Assembly: GCF_040712075.1 (NCBI RefSeq)
Contig: NZ_JBFCVL010000006.1
Location: 1-64,000 of the forward strand
Length of the DNA: 64,000 bases
Direction of reading: 5' to 3'
Source: Fodinicurvata sp. EGI_FJ10296
Lineage (GTDB): Bacteria; Pseudomonadota; Alphaproteobacteria; DSM-16000; Inquilinaceae
Shown here one piece after another: positions 1 to 12,225 of the stretch. The position numbers were made by a program, and so were the translations under genes. Every line of letters begins with the position of its first letter. The first letter of the stretch is position 1. The notes beneath the pieces were generated by a model, which worked only from the letters and a program-made list of their open reading frames with translations, was not told the DNA's origin and did no database searches.

Positions 1-313
1 GTGGTCGTCTGGTCATGGTCTCTCCTGTCCCCGGCATCATGCCGATCTCAGGCCGAAAATCCACTTATCCCGACTGTCCAGATTCCCCGAACCACCTCTG
101 TCAAAGCAGGCGTGCAGATTGTAAAATACGGTGCTTTTGAATCCCGGAAGTGTAGTCTGTCATTCGCGGTTTGGCGTGTATGAGCTGGTTAGCTGCACTA
201 CGATTCATGGTTCGCTGCGGGGCGCAAGGTGCCGTTTGGGACTCGGCGCAACTACGAGCGTGAAAGTGTCCGGCGATGCTGCCGCACTTGGTGTCGAGGG
301 TGAAAGCCAATTC
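1..313. other. Left edge, no supported gene
   Basis: This 313-base stretch lies downstream of cobQ. The short open frames in it have no recognisable family signature and lack a convincing ribosome binding site. I see no tRNA, no strong hairpin followed by a T run, and no clear promoter pair. It may be the promoter or 3' region of a gene outside the window. Confidence 0.5.
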
Positions 314-1840
314 TCATTCGCCCCGTCCCACCAGCCCCAGCATCGCATCGACATCGAGGCAGGTTTCGAGGTGGTCGGCGAGGGCGTTGAGGGTGCGGTC
401 GATCATGGGGTCATAGGCTTGTCCTGCCGTTCGGCCGGTGCGGAATTCGGCCAGGAAGGCGGCGCGGAAGGCGTCGGTGGCGAACAGGCCGTGCAGATAG
501 GTGCCGGCGATCCGGCCGTCTGGCGAGACCGCGCCGTCGGGGTGCCCGCCCGAGCTGTTGTCGGCCAGGGTGGCGAAGGGGCGGGAGCGGTCGGGACCGT
601 CGGTGCGGCCGATATGCATTTCGTATCCCCCGATCGGGGTGGGGACGTCGTCACGGCCGCTGTTGCCGCCGCGATAGGTCCCCGAGGTCAGGGTCAATGT
701 CTTGTCGCCGCCCAGGATCGTTTCGACGTCGAGGTGTCCCAGTCCGGCGACGCTGCCGGGGAGGCCTTCGGTGCCGTCGGGGTCGTCCAGGCGGGTGCCC
801 AGCATCTGGTACCCGCCGCACAGGCCCAGCACCCGGCCGCCGCGCCGGATATGCGCGGCGAGGTCGATGTCCCAGCCGGTCTCGCGGAAGAAATTGAGGT
901 CCGATATCGTGCTTTTCGAGCCCGGCAGGATGACGAGGTCGAGGTCGCCCGGCAGCGGGTCGGGCGCGCGCACCATGATCAGCGAGACGTCCTCTTCGTT
1001 CGCCAGCGGGTCGAGGTCATCGAAGTTCGAGATGCGCGGCAGCACCGGCACGCCGACGCGGATGCCGCCTTTGCGTACGGGGGCCGCCTGTTCCAGCGCC
1101 ATGCTGTCCTCGGCCGGCAGCCGGGCGGCATCGGGGAAGTGGGTCAGTATGCCGAATGACGGCCAGCCGGTCGCCTTTGTGATCGCCGTCAGCGCCTCGG
1201 CGAACAGGCTGGTGTCGCCCCGGAACCGGTTGATGACATAGCCTTCGATCCGTTTGCGGTCGGCTGCGGTCAGCACCGTGGCGGTGCCGACCAGATTGGC
1301 GATCACGCCGCCGCGATGGATGTCGGCGACCAGCACCACCGGCAGGTCGGCGGCTTCGGCAAAGCCCATATTGGCGACGTCGCCGGCGCGCAGATTGGTC
1401 TCCGACGCGCTGCCCGCCCCTTCGACGATCACGATGTCGGCCTCGGCCTGAAGCGTTCGGAAGCTGGCCAGCGCGGCGTCGAGGAATTCCCGGTGGCGCG
1501 AGCGGAACGCGCCCGCCGCCAGCGTGCCGGCGACCCGGCCACGCAGGATCACCTGGCTGCCGCTGTCGGATTGCGGTTTCAGCAGGATCGGGTTCATGTC
1601 GACGCTGGGCGGCACCCCACAGGCCCGCGCCTGCAGTGCCTGGGCGCGCCCGATCTCGCCGCCGTCGGGCGTGACGGCGGCGTTGTTCGACATGTTCTGG
1701 GCCTTGAACGGGCGCACGGTCAGCCCGCGCCGTGTCAGCGCCCGGCAGAGACCGGCGACGACCAGCGACTTTCCGACATCCGAGCCGGTGCCCTGGATCA
1801 TCAGCGTCCGGGGTGGCCGGGGTGTGTCCCCGCCGCTCAA
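314..1840 (-). CDS. cobQ: Cobyric acid synthase (glutamine-hydrolysing)
   Basis: Amidates four side-chain carboxylates (b, d, e, g) of adenosylcobyrinic acid a,c-diamide, using glutamine and ATP, to give cobyric acid. The 508-residue product has the family's usual length. An N-terminal dethiobiotin-synthetase-like ATPase carries the loop [10 protein letters not shown], and a C-terminal triad-type glutaminase carries [10 protein letters not shown] (nucleophile Cys near residue 340) and TYLHGLF with the catalytic His. The chosen start is TTG, overlapping the cobO stop as TTGA, which implies translational coupling. An in-frame ATG at 1801 (MIQGTGSD) is the alternative but would leave almost no residues before the P-loop. 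It is the last gene of the riboswitch-led cobalamin operon. Confidence 0.95.
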   Translation of the reverse strand: MSGGDTPRPPRTLMIQGTGSDVGKSLVVAGLCRALTRRGLTVRPFKAQNMSNNAAVTPDGGEIGRAQALQARACGVPPSVDMNPILLKPQSDSGSQVILRGRVAGTLAAGAFRSRHREFLDAALASFRTLQAEADIVIVEGAGSASETNLRAGDVANMGFAEAADLPVVLVADIHRGGVIANLVGTATVLTAADRKRIEGYVINRFRGDTSLFAEALTAITKATGWPSFGILTHFPDAARLPAEDSMALEQAAPVRKGGIRVGVPVLPRISNFDDLDPLANEEDVSLIMVRAPDPLPGDLDLVILPGSKSTISDLNFFRETGWDIDLAAHIRRGGRVLGLCGGYQMLGTRLDDPDGTEGLPGSVAGLGHLDVETILGGDKTLTLTSGTYRGGNSGRDDVPTPIGGYEMHIGRTDGPDRSRPFATLADNSSGGHPDGAVSPDGRIAGTYLHGLFATDAFRAAFLAEFRTGRTAGQAYDPMIDRTLNALADHLETCLDVDAMLGLVGRGE

Positions 1841-2456
1841 AACTCGATCGCCGCCTGGGCCTTCACGCCGTCGCGGAACGGGTGTTTGATCATGGTCATC
1901 TCGGTGACCATGTCGGCGGCCTCGATCAGCGGTTCCTTGGCGTTGCGCCCGGTGATGATGACATGGGTATCGGCCGGGCGGGCGGCGAGCGTTTCCAGCA
2001 CCTCGTCCAGCGGCAGATAGTCATAGCGCAGCACGATGTTCAACTCGTCCAGCAGCACCATGCGGTATTCGGGATTGGCGATCATTTCCTTTGCCTGATC
2101 CCAAGCCGCGCGGGCGGCGGCGACATCGCGCTGGCGGTCCTGGGTTTCCCAGGTGAAGCCTTCGCCCATGGTGGCCACGGTCACCTGATCGGGAAAGGCC
2201 TCGATCACCTTTTTCTCGCCCGTCTGCCACTTGCCCTTGACGAACTGGACGACGCCGACCTTGAAGCCGTGACCGATGGCGCGGCAGACCATGCCGAAAG
2301 CGGCTGTCGACTTGCCCTTGCCCTTGCCGGTATGGACGATCAACAGCCCCTTTTCGATCGTCTTGGTCGCGATGATCTTGTCGCGGGCGATCTTCTTTTT
2401 GGCCATCTTTTCGGCGTGACGCCGGTTGATTTCCTCGTCGGTCATGCCTTCGGTCT

Positions 2457-2460
<4 letters not shown>
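1837..2460 (-). CDS. cobO: Cob(I)yrinic acid a,c-diamide adenosyltransferase
   Basis: Transfers the 5'-deoxyadenosyl group of ATP to the cobalt of the corrinoid (CobA/CobO/BtuR family), the step after cobalt insertion. The 207-residue protein has the nucleotide loop [10 protein letters not shown] near the N terminus and the family stretches [13 protein letters not shown] and [19 protein letters not shown]. The ATG at 2460 is chosen over an upstream in-frame codon at 2514 because GGAGGA lies just before it and because it overlaps the cobN stop as ATGA (2457-2460). It is coupled to cobN upstream and cobQ downstream, so the three products should be made together. Confidence 0.95.
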
Positions 2461-6251
<3,791 letters not shown>

Positions 6252-6260
6252 GGCAGAGGG

Positions 6261-7307
6261 TTATCCGTCGATGGCGCGGTGGAGGGCGGAACGCAGGCCA
6301 TCGGCGCCGCCGACGGCATTGCCGATGAAAACGAGGCGGGTGGTGCGGGATTCGTCGTCGCGCCAGTCGCGGTCGTAGTGGCTCTGGACCCGGCTGCCCA
6401 CGCCCTGGATGATCAACCGCATATCCTTGTCTTCGACGGCGGCGATGCCCTTGACCCGATAGACATCGCAGCTTTCCATCGCGGCCTTGACTGCGCGCGC
6501 CAGCGTGTCTGGGTCGGCGACGGCGGGCAGGTCGATGACATGAGACAGGAAATCGACGTGCTCGTGGTCGTCTTCGTGGTGGTCGTCATCATGATGGTCG
6601 TCTTCATGACCGTTCATGATGCGGTCGGGATCGAGGCCGAGACCCAGCAGCGCGTCGGCGGTCAGCACATGCCGGCCGCTTTCCAGCACCGTCTTGCCGG
6701 CGCCGTGGCCGCTGCCAGCGCGTTCGCGGGCGGCTTTGAGGCCGGCCTCGTCCAGCATGTCGGTCTTGGTCAGGACCAGCAGATCGGCGGCTTCGATCTG
6801 ATGGGCGAGCAGATCTTCCAGCGCCGTCTCGTGATCGAGCATCGGATCGGCGGTGCGCTGGGCATCGACCGCCGAGGTATTCGACACGACACCGCCCGTC
6901 GACAGCGCCAGCCCGTCGAGCACCGCGATCACGCCGTCCAACTGCGCCCGGTTGCGGATCTCCGGCCAGCGGAAAGCCCGCACCAGCGGCTGCGGCAGCG
7001 CCAGGCCCGAGGTCTCGATGATGATGTGATCCGGGCGATCCTCGCGGTTGAGGATCTTGGTCATGGTCGGGACGAAATCCTCGCCGACCGTGCAGCAGAT
7101 GCAGCCATTGGCCAGTTCGACGATGTCGTCGTCCTTGCAGTCCTCCAGACCGCAGCCTTTCAGGATCTCGCCGTCGATCGGCAGATCGCCGAACTCGTTG
7201 ATGATCAGCGCGATGCGCCGGCCGTTGACCGATGTCAGCAGATCCCGGATCAGCGTCGTCTTGCCGGCACCCAGGAATCCGGTGATGACCGTGGTCGATA
7301 TTTTCAT
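6261..7307 (-). CDS. cobW: CobW-family GTPase of the cobalamin operon
   Basis: A G3E-family P-loop GTPase, thought to act as a metallochaperone delivering cobalt for corrin synthesis. The protein has 348 residues. It opens with MKISTTVITGFLGAGKTTL (Walker A), then carries NEFGDLPIDG and the metal-binding CxCC motif in LANGCICCTVGEDF. A TKTDMLD guanine-specificity motif follows. Near residues 230-250 there is an acidic, His-rich stretch (HEDDHHDDDHHEDDHEH) of the kind that binds metal ions in this family. The open frame extends upstream of 7307, but that sequence is the antisense of cobU; the ATG at 7307 begins the canonical N terminus. It lies 14 bases after cobU. Confidence 0.94.
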   Translation of the reverse strand: MKISTTVITGFLGAGKTTLIRDLLTSVNGRRIALIINEFGDLPIDGEILKGCGLEDCKDDDIVELANGCICCTVGEDFVPTMTKILNREDRPDHIIIETSGLALPQPLVRAFRWPEIRNRAQLDGVIAVLDGLALSTGGVVSNTSAVDAQRTADPMLDHETALEDLLAHQIEAADLLVLTKTDMLDEAGLKAARERAGSGHGAGKTVLESGRHVLTADALLGLGLDPDRIMNGHEDDHHDDDHHEDDHEHVDFLSHVIDLPAVADPDTLARAVKAAMESCDVYRVKGIAAVEDKDMRLIIQGVGSRVQSHYDRDWRDDESRTTRLVFIGNAVGGADGLRSALHRAIDG

Positions 7308-7321
7308 GGCAGTTGGTTCCG

Positions 7322-7894
7322 TCAGGCTGATTTCAGGGAAAGGGGAAGACCGGCGGCGATAAAGGTGACCGTGTCGGCCACCGACGCAACGGCCTGATTG
7401 AGAATGCCGGCCTCGTCGCGAAACCGGCGGCCCAGAGGCGTTTCCGGCACGAGACCGAGACCGACCTCGTTGGCGACGAGGATGACGCTTGTGCCGTTTT
7501 CCGCCGCCGTTGCCAAAGTGGACAGCAGATCCGCGCGCGCCGTGTCGACCGGCCGGTCCGCCAGAATGACATTGGTCAGCCACAGCGTCAGGCAATCGAC
7601 CAGAACGACCGCGTTCGACTGGGCGGCCACGGCGGCGGGAAGGTCGAGTGGGGCATCGATCGTCGCCCATTCCGGGCCGCGCCGGGAGCGATGGTCGTCG
7701 ATGCGGGCGCGCATCTCGTCGTCGAACGCCTGGGCGGTGGCGATATAGACCGGCGGCACCGATCCGGCGGCGGCCAGATCGAGGCACAGGCGTTCACCAT
7801 GGCGGCTTTTGCCCGACCGCGCACCGCCGAGGATCAGCGCCGTCGTTTGCCGCCATGGCTTGCCGTCAATATTGGGGTCCGGATTCGGGTTCAT
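7322..7894 (-). CDS. cobU: Adenosylcobinamide kinase / guanylyltransferase
   Basis: Bifunctional enzyme (CobU/CobP) that phosphorylates adenosylcobinamide and transfers GMP to it, activating the corrinoid for attachment of the lower ligand. About 190 residues, the normal size. The P-loop is LGGARSGKSRHGE, and the family signature NEVGLGLVPETPLGRRFRDEAG lies in the C-terminal half (seen as NEVGLGLVPE followed by RRFRD and NQAVA). The ATG at 7894 has GAGG upstream and is preferred to a TTG seven codons earlier. It is the first gene of the operon and lies about 140 bases downstream of the riboswitch. Confidence 0.94.
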   Translation of the reverse strand: MNPNPDPNIDGKPWRQTTALILGGARSGKSRHGERLCLDLAAAGSVPPVYIATAQAFDDEMRARIDDHRSRRGPEWATIDAPLDLPAAVAAQSNAVVLVDCLTLWLTNVILADRPVDTARADLLSTLATAAENGTSVILVANEVGLGLVPETPLGRRFRDEAGILNQAVASVADTVTFIAAGLPLSLKSA

Positions 7895-8034
7895 GCCGCG
7901 CCGCCTCGATCGCAATTAATCCGGACGGGCGTGCTGAGGGCGCCGGAACGCATGGCGCCGGATGTCGGCACCACGAATGGCCGACAGGCGAATGCCGTTC
8001 CGATGACCCCGCCGATACACCCCGCCCGGCCGGT

Positions 8035-8213
8035 CTCGTCTGTCGTGGCTGCGGCAGGTCTCCTGGCTCGCGATCGATAGCCCTTGGCCGTCCTTCCCGG
8101 CAAGAATGCCAGTGGACCTGCATGGCCGCGGCGATCGCTGACAGTTGCGGGGGCAGCCATGGACGCGATCCCCGGATTGGGTCGACCGTTCCATGTTCCC
8201 TTTTCATCCGGGG
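8035..8213 (-). promoter_or_regulatory. Cobalamin riboswitch
   Basis: On the minus strand this leader contains the B12 box, GAGCCAGGAGACCTGCC (8053-8069), the most conserved element of the class. Upstream come the other conserved pieces in the right order: GATGAAAAGGGAAC near the 5' end (about 8196-8208), GCTGCCCCCGCAACTGT in the core, and CACTGGCATT followed by CGGGAAGG. Adenosylcobalamin binding normally lowers expression of the downstream genes. The 140 bases between the B12 box region and cobU (7895-8034) must hold the expression platform; I could not assign a terminator with a T run there, so control of translation initiation is likelier. Bases 8214-8323, towards the monooxygenase gene, show nothing further. 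Confidence 0.93.
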
Positions 8214-8323
8214 GCCGAACTCATGACCCACGGAACCGGCAGCACGTTCGGCCGCTACCCTATGCGCAAATTGCGTCGCGTCAAACCCCTAATGCGCCCC
8301 TGAAGCGCGCGGCCGTGCCATCG

Positions 8324-9796
8324 CTATGCTGGTGTGACGGCTTCGGCATCGGTCCATTCGTCGCCGAATACCTCGGGACGGTCGAAGGCTTGCAACTGCT
8401 CGTAATGCCAGTCGATGTCATCCCGATAAAAATGCGCGGCAATGCCCCGAGCCAGACGGGCGGCGCCGTCGCTTACGGCGGGGATATCGCCGCTGACCTT
8501 GCCGTGGGTCAGGGTCGAGGCATAGTTGAAGCAGTGAATGTCGCGCAGTTCCGGTGTCCGGCCCGCGTCCTTTTCCAGGAACTCGAACGCCGGTCCCAGA
8601 TAGGGATAGCCGGCCAGATCGGACTGCTCCTCGCCGCGCTCGACATAGACATCGCGCCAAAGCTTGATGTTGCCGGACTGCGCCGACAGTTCCGGTCGCC
8701 GGTCGAGATCGATCGCGAATCCGGTACCGGCGATGATGAAATCGGCCGTCCACTGCCGATGCGGTGTCGTCACGCGGACCCGGCCGCCGTCGACGGGTTC
8801 GGCCGACAGGATCGGGCTGGCCAGATGGATATGGGCATGAGGGTGGCGGGTGACCCGCAATACGCTGGAACGCGGCGGCGGTACCTGCGATCGGTCGGCA
8901 TAAGAAAGTATGCGCCAGCGCCAGGACTCCGGCAGATGCGGAAAGCTGTGCACCAGTCCGGGGCTGGAGATGCCGGTCAGTTTGTTGATGCGCGGGACGT
9001 CGGGTCGACGCACGAAAATCCGGACTTCGCCGGCGCCTGCCTCCAGCGCGCTGGCGGCATTGTCCACCGACGAGGCGCCGATGCCGATGACGGCGACCTT
9101 CTTCGACTTCAGGGCCTCGAAGTCGATGTCGTGGGCCGAATGGGCCCAGAGATGCGACGGCAAATCCTGGATGAACGGCGGCACATAGGGTCCGCCCAGA
9201 CCGTCGCGCCCGGTCGCCATCACCAGTTTGCGGGTCAGGATCGTCGTCGCGGTGCCGTTGTCGGTGACCGCGAGCCGGATACGCCCCTGTTGGTCGCGTT
9301 CGATCCCGTCGACGGCGACGCCGTTACGGACCGGCAGGTCGAGCGCGCGGCGATACCAGCGCAGATAGTCCATCCACATCGGCCGGGGAATCTTCTCCAG
9401 TGCCTCCCAGGCCTCGGGACCGAACTGCGCTTCGTACCACGCCCGAAAGGTCAGCGACGGGATGCCCAGTGCCGGGCCGACCAGTTGCTTGGGCGAGCGC
9501 AGCGTCTGCATGCGGGCATAGGTAACCCATGGGCCTTCCTGACCTTCCGGCGCGCGGTCGAGCAGGACGATGTTGCGGATGCCCGCGCATTGCAGGGCGA
9601 ATGCCGCCGCCAGCCCCGTCATTCCGGCGCCGACGATGACGACGTCGGCAATACGCTCACCCCGATCGTCGAATGTCGGGCGAACCCAGTCCGGCGGCGG
9701 CAGCGTCAGCCATTCCAGATCCTGACGAAGGCGGGCTTCCAGCCCGTCGAGCCCTTCCGGCGGCCGGGGGGGCAGGCGGGGCGGCGTCTCGGTCAT
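8324..9796 (-). CDS. FAD/NAD(P)-dependent flavin monooxygenase-like oxidoreductase
   Basis: A 490-residue two-dinucleotide-fold flavoprotein resembling class B flavin monooxygenases. The FAD motif is DVVIVGAGMTGLAAAFAL (near residue 50) and a second Rossmann motif VAVIGIGASSVDNAASAL lies near residue 235. MATGRDGLGGPYVP and IIAGTGFAIDLDRRPEL are typical of proteins that sense a flavin-bound substrate region. The substrate cannot be read from sequence. The start overlaps the stop of the upstream LysR gene by four bases (ATGA), so the two are probably co-transcribed. The divergent pair of AhpD-fold proteins suggests a shared oxidative catabolic role, which is inference. No signal peptide is visible, so it should be cytoplasmic. 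Confidence 0.8.
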   Translation of the reverse strand: MTETPPRLPPRPPEGLDGLEARLRQDLEWLTLPPPDWVRPTFDDRGERIADVVIVGAGMTGLAAAFALQCAGIRNIVLLDRAPEGQEGPWVTYARMQTLRSPKQLVGPALGIPSLTFRAWYEAQFGPEAWEALEKIPRPMWMDYLRWYRRALDLPVRNGVAVDGIERDQQGRIRLAVTDNGTATTILTRKLVMATGRDGLGGPYVPPFIQDLPSHLWAHSAHDIDFEALKSKKVAVIGIGASSVDNAASALEAGAGEVRIFVRRPDVPRINKLTGISSPGLVHSFPHLPESWRWRILSYADRSQVPPPRSSVLRVTRHPHAHIHLASPILSAEPVDGGRVRVTTPHRQWTADFIIAGTGFAIDLDRRPELSAQSGNIKLWRDVYVERGEEQSDLAGYPYLGPAFEFLEKDAGRTPELRDIHCFNYASTLTHGKVSGDIPAVSDGAARLARGIAAHFYRDDIDWHYEQLQAFDRPEVFGDEWTDAEAVTPA

Positions 9797-10755
9797 GGCG
9801 TTACCTCGAGATCAGCGGTCGCGGCGGATGACGGACCCTCGGTCCGGCAACTCGCCACGCATTGGGCGGCGGTCGCGTTGACCGCATCGATGAAATGCCG
9901 CGCGAGCCGGCCCGGCGGGCGCGACCCGGGTGTGATCACGGCGCAGCGGAACAGAACCTCCGGCTCGAACCGATGGACAGTGAGCGGCAGGCCGGGCAGG
10001 GCGGCGACCGCGAATGGTTCCACCACCGCCACGCCGACGCCGGCCGCAACCATGGCGCAGGCATTCACCGACGACCCGGTTTCGACCTTGATGCGGCGGG
10101 CGATGCCGGCGCGCGCGAAGGCCTGATCGACGATGCTGCGCAGCCTGAACGGATTGCTCATCGAGACGAAACCGTCGTCGCGGAGATCGGCCGGCGTGAT
10201 GGTGTCGGCCCCGGCGCGCGGGTGGCCGGGCGGGAGCAGACAGACGCACGGCGCGGCGATCAGGCATCGGGTTTCGACCCCCAGATGGTCGACCGGAAGG
10301 CTGGCCAGCCCGACATCGACCCGCCGATCCAGCACCCACTGGATGACCGTTTCGGCGTCGCCGGTCCAAAGGCTGATGTCCGGATCGAGACCGGTCCGCT
10401 TCATTCGTTCCAGTGCGCCGGGTATCAGACCGGCCGAAAGCGCCGAAATGGCGCCGACGGTCAGATGGCGTTCGGCGCCGCGTTGCAGTTCGGCCGCCCG
10501 GGCACCGATACGGCGCAGGCCCGCCAGGGACCGCTCGACTTCCTCGGCCAGTGCCAGGGCTTCGGCCGTCGGCGAGATCCGGGTGCCGTGGCGGACGAAC
10601 AGGGCGAAGCCGACAGAGGTCTCGAATTCCTGCAGCAACCGGCTGGTCGCTGACTGCGACCGGCCCAGCAGTCGCGCCGCCGCCGTGACGCTGCCAGCGG
10701 ACATCACCGCGCTGAAGGCTTCCAGTTGCCGGATATTCGTGGTCATCCTGGGCAT
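9793..10755 (-). CDS. LysR-family transcriptional regulator
   Basis: About 320 residues with an N-terminal winged helix-turn-helix (NIRQLEAFSAVMSAGSVTAA, then ARLLGRSQSATSRLLQEFE) and a substrate-binding-like effector domain. The ATG at 10755 is chosen because GCGGAG lies a few bases upstream; an in-frame ATG at 10782 has no such site and one at 10746 is also possible. It is translationally coupled to the flavin monooxygenase downstream and divergent from the CMD/AhpD pair. The usual LysR arrangement would have it bind the shared intergenic region (10756-10876) and control both units. The inducer is unknown. Confidence 0.88.
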   Translation of the reverse strand: MPRMTTNIRQLEAFSAVMSAGSVTAAARLLGRSQSATSRLLQEFETSVGFALFVRHGTRISPTAEALALAEEVERSLAGLRRIGARAAELQRGAERHLTVGAISALSAGLIPGALERMKRTGLDPDISLWTGDAETVIQWVLDRRVDVGLASLPVDHLGVETRCLIAAPCVCLLPPGHPRAGADTITPADLRDDGFVSMSNPFRLRSIVDQAFARAGIARRIKVETGSSVNACAMVAAGVGVAVVEPFAVAALPGLPLTVHRFEPEVLFRCAVITPGSRPPGRLARHFIDAVNATAAQCVASCRTEGPSSAATADLEVTP

Positions 10756-10803
10756 CGATCTCCGCTGGCCTGTCGAATGCATACGAGAATATCAATCCGC
10801 TTC

Positions 10804-10834
10804 TTGCATGCAAACCCGTTGTCGATGTTATAAT
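10804..10834 (+). promoter_or_regulatory. Candidate promoter of the CMD/AhpD pair
   Basis: A perfect TATAAT lies at 10829-10834, with TTGCAT 19 bases upstream (10804-10809), a wide spacer. The palindrome TTGCATGCAA overlaps the -35 region, and TGCAT recurs near 10778 and 10836, so this is a plausible LysR operator region. If TATAAT is the -10 box, an ATG at 10838 cannot begin the gene; this supports the start at 10877. Confidence 0.45.
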
Positions 10835-10876
10835 TGCATGTTCGAAACCCATGCGGCCACTGATCCGGAACAGCTC

Positions 10877-11437
10877 ATGACATCGAAATCCGACGGACCC
10901 CCCGAGAAGTCAGAGGGTAATGCACCGGACCCCATGGAGTCCCTGACCGTGGATCTGGCCCGTGACGGGACCGCGCGCCTGGACGCCGCCGGACCCATCG
11001 CCGAGGCGCTGACGGTGCGTGCCAACATCGTCGCGCTTGCCGATGCCAGCCACGACGCCGTCCTGACGCCGCGTGAGCCGGGCGGCATCGATCATGGGCT
11101 GCGGGCGGCGCTGGCCGCGCGCATGGCCCACCATAACCGGGACGATCGCATTGCCGCGCATTACGCCGAATTGCTGGATGTGGCCGGGCCGCCGCAAGCC
11201 GTCGCCGCGATCGCCGAGCCGGGCCACACCCCGTCGGATCCCCGCTTCGCGGCAATCGTGCGTCATATCGATCTGCTGACCACCCATCCCCGCGATGCCA
11301 CCAAGGGCGATGTCGACGCGTTGCGGAATGCCGGCGTCGCCGAGCCCGACATCGTCCGGCTGGCCGAACTGGCCGCCTTTGTCAGCTTCCAGGTCCGGTT
11401 TGCCATCGGTCTGCGGCTATTGGAGAGCGCATCATGA
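10877..11437 (+). CDS. CMD-domain protein without the CxxC pair
   Basis: A 186-residue protein of the carboxymuconolactone decarboxylase / AhpD-like helical fold, recalling the Avi_7170-type CMD proteins. Visible features are an acidic N terminus, the segment GLRAALAARMAHHNRDDRIAAHYAELL, and a C-terminal helical region (VARLAELAAFVSFQVRFAIGLRLL-like). It lacks the CxxC-x3-H active site of peroxidase-type members, so it may be a structural or non-redox partner. The stop overlaps the next start as ATGA, tying it to the CxxC-bearing gene downstream. An upstream in-frame ATG (10838) overlaps the likely promoter and was not used. Confidence 0.7.
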   Translation: MTSKSDGPPEKSEGNAPDPMESLTVDLARDGTARLDAAGPIAEALTVRANIVALADASHDAVLTPREPGGIDHGLRAALAARMAHHNRDDRIAAHYAELLDVAGPPQAVAAIAEPGHTPSDPRFAAIVRHIDLLTTHPRDATKGDVDALRNAGVAEPDIVRLAELAAFVSFQVRFAIGLRLLESAS

Positions 11438-12015
11438 CCGATACCGTCGTTACTGAATTCACCACCGATCTGCCGACCTGGCGCCCCTATCTGACGCCGG
11501 TCGCGCTGGAGAACGCGTCGCCGGAGCAACTCGACGCGCTCAAGGTGACGCCGTCGAACACCAAGGTATCGGACTACGTGCTGGTGCTGGCGCATGATCC
11601 GGAGTCGCTCTCGCACCGGACGCCGGTATTCAATGCCATCATGTACGACCGGGGCGGCCTGTCGCGCGCCGAACGTGAGGTCGGGGCCATCGGGGCGTCG
11701 ATCGTCAACCACTGCATCTATTGCACCGCCGTTCACGTCAACCGCTATACCATGCTGGCGAAGCGTCCGGAGGTCGTCGAGGAGATCTTCGCCCGCGGCG
11801 AAGAGGCAGTGCTGGACGAGCGCCTGCAGGCGATCTTCGACTATTCGGTCAAGCTGTCGAAGTCGCCGCCCGAGGCGACCGCCGATGATGTGCGCCGGTT
11901 GCGCGATCTCGGGATGAGCGACCTCGAAATCGTCGACTTGACCCTGGCGACCGCCATATTCGGCTGGGCGAACCGGCTGATGCACACATTGGGCGAGCCG
12001 GTTCGGGTGGATTGA
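11434..12015 (+). CDS. AhpD-like peroxidase-related protein
   Basis: A 193-residue carboxymuconolactone decarboxylase-fold protein with a complete AhpD-type redox motif, HCIYCTAVH (Cys94, Cys97, His101), preceded by the conserved Glu region RAEREVGAIG. It matches the 'uncharacterised peroxidase-related' group that often sits beside a CxxC-lacking CMD protein, as here. Members reduce peroxides or detoxify reactive intermediates with the cysteine pair; the donor and substrate are unknown. Translationally coupled to the upstream CMD gene, and divergent from a flavin monooxygenase, which could generate peroxide by uncoupling (inference). No signal peptide. Confidence 0.82.
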   Translation: MTDTVVTEFTTDLPTWRPYLTPVALENASPEQLDALKVTPSNTKVSDYVLVLAHDPESLSHRTPVFNAIMYDRGGLSRAEREVGAIGASIVNHCIYCTAVHVNRYTMLAKRPEVVEEIFARGEEAVLDERLQAIFDYSVKLSKSPPEATADDVRRLRDLGMSDLEIVDLTLATAIFGWANRLMHTLGEPVRVD

Positions 12016-12062
12016 TCGCCCTCTGACACCGTCCAAAGACCTTGATCCGCATGAGCCCGGTT
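12013..12062. repeat. Imperfect direct repeat, copy 1
   Basis: Begins at the stop codon of the AhpD-like gene. It shares TGATCGCCC, TGACACCG, GATCCGCA and GAGCCCGGTT, in the same order and at similar spacing, with 12172-12220. The two copies flank a GC-rich hairpin in a convergent intergenic region. Confidence 0.6.
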
Positions 12063-12094
12063 CCCGTTTCGCCTGTGGGAAGTTGCTGCGCGAG

Positions 12095-12115
12095 GTCCCC
12101 GCTCAAGGCGGGGAC
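12095..12115. terminator. GC-rich hairpin between convergent genes
   Basis: GTCCCCGC pairs with GCGGGGAC across the loop TCAAG, a perfect 8-bp stem. No T run follows on either strand, so it is only a possible bidirectional terminator. Hairpins of this kind are often dispersed repeats in high-GC alphaproteobacteria; whether this one is needs a genome search. Confidence 0.4.
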
Positions 12116-12171
12116 GATCAGGAGGGCGGCGGCACGAACGATCGCAAGACGGCCACCATCTTCCCCACCCT

Positions 12172-12220
12172 GATCGCCCCTGACACCGATCAGGGGCCCC
12201 GATCCGCACGAGCCCGGTTG
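12172..12220. repeat. Imperfect direct repeat, copy 2
   Basis: Second copy of the element at 12013-12062. Here it contains its own hairpin, CCCTGA / TCAGGG (12178-12195), which copy 1 lacks. It ends a few bases before the M20 peptidase stop. Confidence 0.6.
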
Positions 12221-12225
12221 GCGTC

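Noticed and set aside
131-1159. 342-codon frame opposite cobQ
   Set aside because: Low-complexity Val/Ala/Gly-rich product antisense to cobQ, with no domain.
7308-7787. N-terminal extension of cobW
   Set aside because: The extension is Arg-rich and overlaps cobU; the canonical CobW N terminus starts at 7307.
8084-10126. 680-codon plus-strand frame opposite the flavin monooxygenase
   Set aside because: It crosses the riboswitch and the antisense of a clear flavoprotein, with no family signature.
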